From: Cruorifilaria tuberocauda | Lineage: Eukaryota > Nematoda > Chromadorea > Rhabditida > Onchocercidae | Length of the DNA stretch: 64,000 nt | NCBI GenBank assembly: GCA_013365365.1 | Contig: JABVXU010000123.1 | Coordinates: 1-64,000, forward strand | Reading direction: 5' to 3' | Shown here: positions 36,419 to 47,259 of the stretch, piece after piece | Layout of the letters: each line of letters starts with the position of its first letter | How positions within the stretch are numbered: the stretch's first letter is position 1 | Notes under the pieces: generated by a model | Database searches by the model: none | What the model saw: the letters and a program-made list of their open reading frames with translations, nothing else | Told to the model about the DNA's origin: nothing | Translations under genes and position numbers: made by a program

Positions 36419-39400
36419 TTACGATGATTTCTTCATATCGTTAATTTTTTCAGTTTGAATTGGTTTTGATTCCGGCGGAAATATTCGAGGCAAGAGAAAT
36501 ATAGCAAAAAATGCTGTGAAGTGTAAACAAAAATACATTTGCCTATAAAAAAATTAGCTGAATTGTAAAAATATAAAGTGAAATGACATAATACTCTACC
36601 GCAATTGGTTTACAACTAGCGAAGCTGACACATAAGTGAAGACTGCAAATTCAACTAGAAACTATTTAGAAAACTTCTAATTCTTATGATAATTTTGACA
36701 CACATTAACTGCTAAAAACCAACTCACAAAATCAATCAATATACCGAAAAGGTTAAACTATCAATTCGCACAACAGCTAGAAACATTTAGTTACTAAAGC
36801 CTCTAAAATGAAGCCCAATGCATTGAGTTGTATAACAAATACAGAGGATTATAAAATACCTGTAAAAGTATAAACCGGGTTCAAGGTGTAACATGACAAA
36901 CGGATATGTTACATAAGACAAAGTGATTCTTGTGATAGAAAATGTAAGCAAGTCATAAAATCGTTGCAAAAATTGATTCGCTTGAAAACGCCAACGTAAG
37001 CAACGACGTGCCTGAATTTATACAAAAATCATTCCAATGTGAAGATTGTTATTAGTATAAGTATTAAATTCTAATAAATATTTTTTCTCTAAACTATCGA
37101 TTATTTCAGGTTAAATTTCACAATTTATGTTGGTTTTAATTAGCATTACGAAAGTATGCATGTGGTGCACTAAATGAACTACGATCAAAAATAATTAAAA
37201 AGCCAAATACCGTTCGTGCAGAAACGGTGAACAAAGCACCGGTCAAGAAAGTGACATAATAACCCAAAAAGAAGCCATGCCAAACTGCTGACAGTAAATA
37301 CGTTGATAAAGTACGGTACCTGAAGATTTTAAGTAAATTTTAGTCGATATGCAAATAAGAAAGAGCCTTCTTGAACAACTTGAAAAAAACAAACCCTTTT
37401 GGAGCGCGGTCATATGCAACACGTCTCAACCAATACATCGTACAGCAGTTCCATGCTTCTAACGTTTCTTTGAAATTTAATGCTGTCTGGAATTTTTTTC
37501 AAGTTTTAGTTCATTAAAAAAAAACTTTATTCTAATACAGACAGTGTAATAAATACATAATGAAGCTTATACTGAAACTAAAAAATCAAAATGATACCTC
37601 AACTTTCCAAGGCTTGACGTTGGAAACTAGATCCCACTGAGGTCGCCCATTTGAATCATAACCTCTAAATCCAAAACCACTCAAATTAAAAATCGCGTCA
37701 GCTGAAAATTTCCATAGATACTTTGATTAACAAAAACAATTAATGATGTTCATTCATCTTTCTTTATTAAGAGTTTGACTGCTATGCATGCCTATGAAAT
37801 CCTTTCTAATTATTCAGTTTATATCTTAAACTCTAAATACATTTATTTTATATATGACTATATTTTTATACTTTATCAAATTTATTTTTTTAAATCAATA
37901 CACATTATACTTGATTTTTCGAGGCATAAGCCTTTTGATATTCAACTTTTATAGTAGTATCCTCTACTATCTTTCTAAAAGTGCTTACGTGATTAAAATG
38001 TGTCATTTGTTATGTTACAGAAAAGAAAAATTAGATGAAAATGATTTTCAGAATTCTGCATAAAAATATAAGTATTACTCTGAATAAAAAAGTCTAACCT
38101 AAAGTCCATGCAAAATAATATGGTATACGTTGAAAAGCCATTACAACGTACAATACAAATAACCATTGAATCCAATTTTGGTTCTTATATTTCTTGTCAA
38201 TGATAACATCAGGAGTAAAGCGGTCACCAAATAATAAATATAACAACATGAATACTGTTGTTTGTAATAATTTAATTGAGACCGCACGCCAAGGCTTCTC
38301 AATCTGCAAATTAATTACGAAATTACAAATTAATCTGCACTATTTTTTGTTAAATTCTTTGATTGCAAATCACATGCAATATCATATTATTTAGTTACAG
38401 ATGAAAGTCGTAGCTAAATTAAAAAACCAATAAAAGGTCACTATATTGCATGCGATCATGACAGTTTTTTTCAATTAAATCGCATTTCCAATCATTTTTC
38501 TGCTCTCTGATTTGGTAGCAGTATCTTAATTCAAGCAACAACTAACTTTTAAACAAAACTCTCTCAGTCTTTTTGACTTAAACCGACAAACAATTATGAA
38601 TAAACATTTTGTATCCGTCATTACTATTTTATTATTCTATTTTCGACATAAAATAATTGAAACCAAACAGTACTAACCTTTCCATCTTTACCAAGAGCTG
38701 CTGTTCCATTAATCCATGCCATGTAATCAGTGTAAAAACAAGCTGGTCCAGTTAAAACTGCTTGAAAATGAAACATATAACTCAGATATGTCAGAATATC
38801 TGGTAGAGATCTGGAATTAGCGATGTAAAAAAAAACCTCACATTATCATTATGAACAAAATAATCTACAACAAACTTGTAAATACTAATTTCAAAACAAA
38901 ATCTAAAAGTATCAAAAAATTGAAAAATGGTTCATTTGAGACACCTTAAGGGGCTACTTACTTTAGGGCTTCTCTTTTCTGTATTTCATTAAGCTCATTA
39001 CTTTTTTTTACCCTGCCATCATGTAATGAAAAAGCAACTACTGTTACTTTTTGAACCAGTATCTGAAAAAAAAAATTATACAATTTTCTCGTAATAATCT
39101 GTACACCAAGTGACGTAAAATGACCCTAAATATTATTTTGTTAGAGAAATCTATAATATTTTTTAAGGAAAAAATTTCCAAAGTTTCCACATTTTACGCA
39201 AAGGATGAGGAATATTATTTGCAATAGGATAGTGAATAATATATGAACAGAAATATCACTTAAACTTGAATAAATCGAAAAAGCACTACTGTTTTCTGAT
39301 TAATAAAACAACCGAAAAAAATTAAGATTAGATATTCAGAATCCTTCGTTTAAATGATGGTAAACTAGGAGGAACAGCAGCAAGACGAACAGTATTCAGG

Positions 39401-40925
39401 CAGTTAATTAACCTTTCTATCGATCACACAGTATAAATTACAAAAGGTTGCTATCAAGAATAACTGGAAAATTGAAAAAGAGAAGTACAAAAGAAAACTT
39501 GCCATCATCGGACCTGTAATATCAATAGAGACTTCTGTTAGTATATACCATCGATACCAATGTATGAAAACGAGATACCCCATAGAAAATAAAAAAACAC
39601 ATCTAAAAATCGAAAAATCGAAAAAAAATAGATTTCTTACTTGTACAGTCCATGATAAATACTAAAAAATATACAGAAGCTGCATATGGTCAGATAAATT
39701 GAAAGAATGCATTTCTTAGTATCATATCCAGTTAATGTTCTGATCGAATATCTATAAAATATAGAAAAAGAATCAATTCAAAAAGTATGGTTACACAGGG
39801 ATAAATTTTGCCATTTTAAACTATAGTATTTAATGTTACATAGGTGATCTTTCCTCATACTAATAAACATACTTATGTACGATTTCCGGTGGAGAAGAAT
39901 GCATAATAGCATATGACAAACCAACCAATAACACCAAATGTTTCATTGCACTGAAAATACTAAAAATAGTTTATCCATTCACCAGTTTTAAACTGGAAAG
40001 AAGCAATTAAGTCTTTAAGCAATTAACCAAGAATTTCTAAAGCTTCCTAAGCAACTCAAATTCGATAGAGCTACAAACTAACTTGAGAGAGAGTAATGCT
40101 CCATTTCCTACAGTGGATTAAACGGAGCAAACCCCATGAGCGATACAATCTTTCGTGATCTACATCTTTGCTAACGGCATGCGTGCTATATATGATAATC
40201 TATTAGCAACTATGAAGCAATGAAAGAAATATATAATAGTAGAACATAGGTACTTACTGGAAATATTGTATTAGTGAACAAAAAAATTCGTAAAAATGAA
40301 AATCTTTTATAAACAATATTAAGATAAATATCATGGAACATACTTGCCGTAACAAAAATAACAAAATATTAAGCCACAAACAGCAGGAAATGCAGTACGC
40401 GTCATTCGTGAAACATTAGTCGCACTGAAGATGCTGTAGTGCATGTAAGCAAGCAACAATGATATAACCTGGCATACCACTAAGTTAATCTGAAAAAATT
40501 TGAGAAGAATTATAATAGTCGAGATAGGAGAGAAAAAATAGATATCTATTTTCTGATTAGAGATCCTGAAGCTTCTCGAGAAAACCTCATCTTTCCTCTA
40601 CTAAGTTTTTACTTTTAATTCTGACATAATTCATATTCATCTCTGAAAAATGACAAAGAAAATAAATACAGATTAAGCATTATCCCTCAGCATTCTTACT
40701 GAAAATGAAACTACACAGCTTAGAATTTAGAAGTTTTCAAGGAGACAAAAAAGAAATAATTTAATTTTTCTAATAAAACAGCAGAAAGAAGCTTAATTGG
40801 AGCCAAGAAAAAATCTAAAGACTAGGATTGGAACAAATACTTACTTTGTCAGTTGTAATACCTAATGAATTTGCTACTGGCTGCAACAGGATTGAACCAG
40901 AATAAAACGTATGAACACCGGGCAT
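36419..40925 (-). CDS. MBOAT-family lysophospholipid acyltransferase, copy A (13 exons, 511 residues)
   Basis: Exons from 5' are 40925-40845, 40489-40344, 39950-39873, 39751-39641, 39602-39503, 39062-38962, 38810-38678, 38303-38099, 37701-37598, 37486-37395, 37319-37211, 37011-36860 and 36542-36419. All phases match. The product is a multi-span ER-type membrane enzyme. Family hallmarks are GYLVFIHWYRWY, DITGPMMILVQKVT, YLSYMFHFQAVLTGP, FNLSGFGFRGYD, the conserved Asn in EAWN (N366) and the invariant His in SAVWHGFFLGYY (H398). The closest family by eye is MBOAT1/2-type lysophospholipid acyltransferases, which re-acylate lysophosphatidyl-ethanolamine, -serine or -choline; substrate cannot be read from sequence. 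Two oddities: exon 4 (37 residues, absent from copy B) and a GC donor after exon 5 (GATG|gcaagt). A TTTTTTTAG acceptor about 35 bases before the ATG could take a spliced leader. Confidence 0.9.
37239..38036. repeat. 798-bp tract identical to 43628-44425
   Basis: Line-by-line comparison shows no difference across exons 9 and 10, most of exon 11 and the included introns, including the roughly 335 bp of intron 8 that fall inside the tract. It ends at 38036 (G versus T at the next base) and at 37239 (A versus G before it). Outside it, introns are about 90% similar on one side (intron 11) or not readily alignable further out. Confidence 0.95.
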
Positions 40926-41120
40926 TGTCAAATAAATAAAATAATTGTTAATAACCCCTAAAAAAACTATTGTTAATGGATCAAAAATTTTCGCCTAATG
41001 ATGTCTTTAATTCCAACAATTTAAAGACCTATTCATACTTTCAATAAGAAGCTCCGACAATGGATATATGTGAGAAAATGTTCTAAAAGATTCAGAATTA
41101 TTCATCATAATCACTATAAG

Positions 41121-41195
41121 AATGAATGGGGAAGGAAATCGAACTTCCAACATGTCTAGCAACGAATGATACCCCTATTCATTGCACCAATTTAT
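41121..41195 (-). tRNA. tRNA-like sequence, degenerate (pseudogene or SINE fragment)
   Basis: On the minus strand TGGTGCAATGAATAGG (41189-41174) resembles a tRNA A box, and GTTCGATTTCC (41144-41134) a B box, with ordinary spacing. A D-stem GTGC/GTAT can form. The anticodon stem (ATTCG with ACATG) and acceptor stem do not pair properly, so a working tRNA is unlikely. The Pol III promoter layout is the main support. Confidence 0.4.
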
Positions 41196-41199
41196 CGTT

Positions 41200-42830
41200 C
41201 GTTAGTTTCTAGAATATGGAGATCGTTCCCGATTCACATTATTAACATAAAATCCAGAAATTCCGCTTCTTGCACAGAGAGCTAAATAAATCTATAATTA
41301 TTTCAAAAAAATCTCTAATGCATTCTACATTACTGTCATGCCGACAAAGAAATTAAACGCAGAACTAAAGCTGTGACTGCAAAAAACTCTACTGCTTGGT
41401 ATTATATTCCTAAAAATACATGATCCGCTACTAGTCCTTATGAAGTGAATGAAAGTTTCATTCTTGCATAAATATAGTAAGGAAAAGCTAGCACCGGAAG
41501 GAACATCATTTCAAGCTATCAAAAAAATAATACTGATTTAACTCTGCCAACCGACCCAAACCAAAAGCATTATTAGGTACGAAAGTAGGTTAAGTAGGAA
41601 TGACCTCAAGACCGCAATCGCAAATTTTTTTAAAGGATAAGCACTGAAAAAGGAATAGATATACAAACATTAGAAAGGAAATAAGAGTGAAAAACCAATA
41701 AATATCGCAAATAATTCTTTTTCAGATCAATTATGGGATACTCTAAATTTACAACAGAATCTGGAAGACAAAGAAGAAATACGGCCCAAAACGGACTGTT
41801 CTGAAAATGATAGGGCAGATAATTCATCTAGAAATATGTCTATCATCAATAAACTGTTGATAATGACTTCGGAATAGTTCATCGATGACAAACTCTTTAA
41901 CCGTGAGTAGAAATAATTGCAAAAATGTGCAACTTTATCAATAACTTTATTGAAATATTGTAAACTTCACAGGATTAATCACAAAAGCATAAAAGTTTGA
42001 TATTTTTAACCATAAGAAATGAAATGAAAAATGGATATTATCAAGTTAAACAAACGGTTCCTGGAAATCTTTCTTATTAAAAATTCGGTCACTGTAAATC
42101 GGAGGTTGTATTTTTTCCAATGGCCCAATTTTGTTTGATCTTAACACAGTGGAGACAAAAAAAAAGAAAAAGGGTAAACAGCAAAATAATGAGAACGACA
42201 TTCCACTGTTTTGAAAAGTAGTGAAATGCAGAGGCAACCGAAAATTTTTGAGCTGTTGTAAATTCAAAGATAACGAGGCGAAGTCGTTCCATTAACCAGC
42301 ACAGAAATTTGAGAAAGAGATATAATATCTTTGAAACTTTCAACTGGAAATTCACCATATAAAAGTCCATAATAAGTGAAGAAAAAGGGAAATCAAACAA
42401 TGAAAAATAAATAAATATTTTCAACGAAAAATAAAATTGAGCTGAGCAGAAAAGGAAGAAAGAGAGAAAGATAGAAAGGAAAAAAAGAGAATTCAAATTG
42501 AGCATATAGCAAATAGTTATGATATAATAATATGGTTTTTTTAAGCAAAACTCGTTGAAACACTTCCCTGCAATCATAAGATAAAAAATTACACAAAATA
42601 AAGAATTAAAAGAATTTAATTGAAAGCTTAATAATAAAAAATGCAATTTTAATATCGAAAACTATACAAAAAATAGTAGATTTGATTCCAAGTGTAATAG
42701 AAGAATATTGTCATACAAATATGTAAATTGAATGAAATCTTTAAAAATAAGAAAATAGAAAGTGTAACTAATGAATAATACAAAATCAAACAGCTTATCA
42801 AAAAAGTATTCATGTTCCATTCTTCAACAG
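41200..42830. other. Intergenic stretch between the two MBOAT copies
   Basis: It holds one long minus-strand open frame at 42089-42646 (185 codons) rich in Phe, Leu, Ile and Ser with several hydrophobic runs. The minus strand is strongly T-rich here, which removes stop codons, and there is no splice or start context, so I do not call it a gene. The 3' flank of copy B with its AATAAA (42839-42834) adjoins it. Confidence 0.5.
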
Positions 42831-42960
42831 GAATTTATTATAGCACTAATAAATTAACAAAAAACAATATTTGATATAATTACTGAAGATATGAAGATAT
42901 TACTGAAAAAGACCACCAATCCATTACTACTGGAAAATTTCGCTGATTGTAAGCATCCAT

Positions 42961-45900
42961 TTATGATAATTTTCTCATACTATAATCATTTTTGTTTTGA
43001 ATTGGTTTTGAATATGGAGGCAGTATTCGTGGTAGAACAAATAAAGCAAGGGAAGCAATAATATGTAAGCAGAAATACAGACGACTGAAAACTGAACTTT
43101 GTAAATGAATGATAGTGCTTAAGTAAAGATGAAAAATACTCAAACAGATTCTTACATTTTCAAAATTTGAAATAAATTAGGTAGTAAAGTGCAAGTAGCA
43201 ATTTTTCAGATTCTACTGAAATATAATGCTCCTGAAGTAATACCTGTAAAAATATAAACCAGGACCAAGATGCATCATAACAAATGGAAATGCTGCGTAA
43301 GATAGAGCAATTTTGGTCATGATCAGTGTGAGCATGTCGTAAAATCGTTGCAAAAATTGATTCTCTTGAAAGCGCCAACGTAAGCAACGACGTACCTGAA
43401 TTTATACAAAAATCATTCCAATGAGAAGATTGTTATTATTATAATGTATTAAATTCTAATAAATATTTTTTCTCTAAACCATCGACTATTTCAGGTTAAA
43501 TTTCACAATTTATGCTGGTTTTAATCATCATTACGAAAGTATGCATGTGATGCACTAAATGAACTACGATCAAAAATAACAAATTAAGAAGCCAAATACC
43601 GTTCGTGCAGATACGGTGAACAAAGCGCCGGTCAAGAAAGTGACATAATAACCCAAAAAGAAGCCATGCCAAACTGCTGACAGTAAATACGTTGATAAAG
43701 TACGGTACCTGAAGATTTTAAGTAAATTTTAGTCGATATGCAAATAAGAAAGAGCCTTCTTGAACAACTTGAAAAAAACAAACCCTTTTGGAGCGCGGTC
43801 ATATGCAACACGTCTCAACCAATACATCGTACAGCAGTTCCATGCTTCTAACGTTTCTTTGAAATTTAATGCTGTCTGGAATTTTTTTCAAGTTTTAGTT
43901 CATTAAAAAAAAACTTTATTCTAATACAGACAGTGTAATAAATACATAATGAAGCTTATACTGAAACTAAAAAATCAAAATGATACCTCAACTTTCCAAG
44001 GCTTGACGTTGGAAACTAGATCCCACTGAGGTCGCCCATTTGAATCATAACCTCTAAATCCAAAACCACTCAAATTAAAAATCGCGTCAGCTGAAAATTT
44101 CCATAGATACTTTGATTAACAAAAACAATTAATGATGTTCATTCATCTTTCTTTATTAAGAGTTTGACTGCTATGCATGCCTATGAAATCCTTTCTAATT
44201 ATTCAGTTTATATCTTAAACTCTAAATACATTTATTTTATATATGACTATATTTTTATACTTTATCAAATTTATTTTTTTAAATCAATACACATTATACT
44301 TGATTTTTCGAGGCATAAGCCTTTTGATATTCAACTTTTATAGTAGTATCCTCTACTATCTTTCTAAAAGTGCTTACGTGATTAAAATGTGTCATTTGTT
44401 ATGTTACAGAAAAGAAAAATTAGATTAAAGTAATTTTCAGAATTCTGCATAAAAATATAAATATTACTCTGAATAAAAAAGTCTAACCTAAAGTCCATGC
44501 AAAATAATATGGTACACGTTGAAAAGCCATTACAACGTACAATACAAATAACCACTGAGCCCAATTTAGGTTAATATATTTCTCGTCAATGATAATATCA
44601 GGAGTAAAGCGGTCACCAAGAAATAAATATATCAACATGAATACTGTCGCTTGTAATAATTTAGTTAATACTGCACGCCAAGGCTTCTCAATCTGCAAAT
44701 TAATCTTTTTTGTTAAATTCTTTGATTGAAAATCACATGCAATATTATATTATTTAGTTGCAGATGAAAGTTATAGCTAAATCAAAAAGTTAATGAAAGG
44801 CCACTATATTGCATGCAATAACGACATATCTTTTGTCAATGAAATCACATTTCCAAGTATTTATTTGTTCGCGGTTTGGTAGCAGTGTCTTCATCCAAGC
44901 AAAAAATAACTTTTAATATGTTCGCTCAATATTTTGATCTTAAGTTGACAAATAATTATGAATAAACATACTGTATCGGTTATAAATAAACATATTGGAA
45001 CCTCATTACTAGGCTTCCTTCTATTATTATGATAAATAATTAAAGTCAAACAGTACCAACCTTCCCGTCTTTACCAACCGCTGCTGTACCATTAATCCAT
45101 GCAATATAATCAGTGTAAAAACAAGCTGGTCCAGTTAAAACTGCTTGAAAATGAAACATATAACTCAGATATGTCAGAATATCTGGTGGTGATCTAAAAA
45201 AAGTAATGAAATATCAGAGCGTCATGCATTTTCCACACTAATCTTTAAAGATTACATCAGAATAACTTAATAATACTGATTTATCAAAGCGTTCAACTTG
45301 CTCGGCCGTTAAGATGAATATGTACTGAGTTTTGTAATTTACAAGTTAAATTAACATTACAAACTGAATTATCATTACAAATCAGTCTTACAAAATGATG
45401 GGATAACAAATAAACGTAAGCAACTTTAATTTTTGGAGCAATAATGTTTTGGAAAGCGATAATAATAAAAACGAGAAGAAAAGAATCGTGCTTACGTAAG
45501 GGCATCTCTTTTCTGCACATCGTTTAATTCTTCACTTTTTTTCACTCGCCCGTCGTGTAAAGTGAAAGCAAGCACTGTAATTTTTTGAACCAGTATCTAA
45601 AAAAAAGAGAATAATATAAGAGATGTGTCCAATTATATGGAATTATATACTGCGCAACTCTCGACTCTAGATAGCAATGATTTGCAAGTTAAATTGAAAA
45701 AAGATAAAACTCGTACAAAAACACCGGCAGTAAAATAAACAACTAACCATCATTGGACCGGTAACATCGAGATAGTAAGTAGTTAGTACATACCAACGAT
45801 ACCAATGTATGAAAATGAGGTAACCCATAGCGAATATAAATATGCATCTGTGAGAGAAATATAATCAAAAACTGTTTCAGTTATATTGTAAATTAGAATT

Positions 45901-47258
45901 AAAAGATTATGGAGTCTATTTTCAAGAATCTGTTCTGCGAACAATTAAAACAAACTCTTTAACTAAATTATAGATGTTAAAGAAACTGATGTTATGCATT
46001 ATACCCATATCTTCAACAACTCCTAAAATTTTTGGGTTTGACTTTCTATGAATCCTTTTTCCTAGCTAATTTCAAACATCACAAGATTAATACAAATTTC
46101 AAAGTTCATGACAGCATTTAAGCATTTATAAGACATTAATGATCAGATTACTGTTGACACGACATCGATTATTTATTTCCTTATGGAGATTTCCTTTTCT
46201 ATTTTTCTTTGAACATCTTATAACGTTATAAGTAACGCATGAAGAGATCATCATAACAGCGACAAATCAATCATTTACTTTACAGCAATGGGATTTTGAA
46301 TTATTATTGTACCTTCAGGAAAAAAATCATACAGCACGAATTAAGGGACTTACATATGTACAATTTTGGGCGGGAAGAGATGCATAATTGCATATGAGAA
46401 GCCAACTAATAATATTAGATGTTTCAGTGCACTGAAAAGATTCACGGTAAAAGTCAGATAATTACGAAGCTATGATAATACCTTTGCAGTTTTGCCATTT
46501 ATGACGCAGAATTTCAACATATCTCAGAATATTCTGTTACAGATATTTTCTGAATCCATAAAACAATGAGAGCAATCAATCCGAAACGTAGTGATATATT
46601 CATATAATATGATACTCTCTAATGGAGGCCTATTTATTAAAACAATCAATGGAAAAGAAACCTACTTTCCAAAACAAAAATAACAAAACATTAAACCCAG
46701 AATGGCAGGACATGCAGCACGTATTGTTCGCGAAATTCGAATCGAAGTACATATACGATAATGAAGATAAGCTAATGGTAAGGATATCAATTGACATACA
46801 AGCAAGTTGACCTGAAATAATAGCTCTGTAAAAAAAATTGTTGAACAAATTACTGCACTGTCGTAGTTGTTACCTGATTTCAACAGCAATGCAACTTCTT
46901 GATTGTTTATTTCATTCGAATGAAATACCTAAACCCATAATTTATAAGTAACGTGTGCATCTAATGTGAACAAAGATGGAATCTAGTGGACAAAATTTCA
47001 TCTCTATACATGTTTGTGAAGAAGCGAATAATTTTGAAATTATAATTCGCTTTGCATCAATTACATTATATGATTTGCAAATTCTCTTTTTCCCAATGTT
47101 TACGCCAAAATAATTTGCAAATAAAGAATTGAATATAAAATGAATGAAAATTGATAATCTAAGGGAAGAATACTTACTTTATCAACTTCAAGGCCAATCG
47201 CATCAGCAATCGGTAGTAAAATAGTGGAGCCATCATAGAATGTATGTGTACCCGGCAT
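42961..47258 (-). CDS. MBOAT-family lysophospholipid acyltransferase, copy B (12 exons, 474 residues)
   Basis: Exons from 5' are 47258-47178, 46811-46666, 46431-46354, 45847-45748, 45596-45496, 45193-45061, 44692-44488, 44090-43987, 43875-43784, 43708-43600, 43395-43244 and 43084-42961. Every exon has exactly the same length and phase as its copy-A partner, and only copy-A exon 4 has no match. The 506-bp intron at that place shows no recognisable remnant. Catalytic-type residues are kept (Asn in EAWN, N329; His in AVWHG, H361). The junction reads FPPKIVHICIFIFAMGYLIF without the extra segment. N-terminal exons differ clearly from copy A (MPGTHTFYDGS versus MPGVHTFYSGS) while exons 8-10 of this gene are identical at DNA level. 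The role is as for copy A: phospholipid remodelling in internal membranes. The donor after exon 4 is a normal GT (GATG|gttagt). Confidence 0.9.
43628..44425. repeat. 798-bp tract identical to 37239-38036
   Basis: Partner of the identical tract in copy A, in the same orientation, offset by 6389 bases. Confidence 0.95.
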
Positions 47259-47259
47259 T

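Noticed and set aside
37854..38394. Plus-strand open frames over the MBOAT genes (and the same at 44243-44428)
   Set aside because: They fall in intron 8 and antisense to exon 8 of the minus-strand genes.
36419..47258. The two MBOAT genes as an operon
   Set aside because: Same strand, but separated by about 2 kb with separate polyadenylation signals; no evidence of co-transcription.
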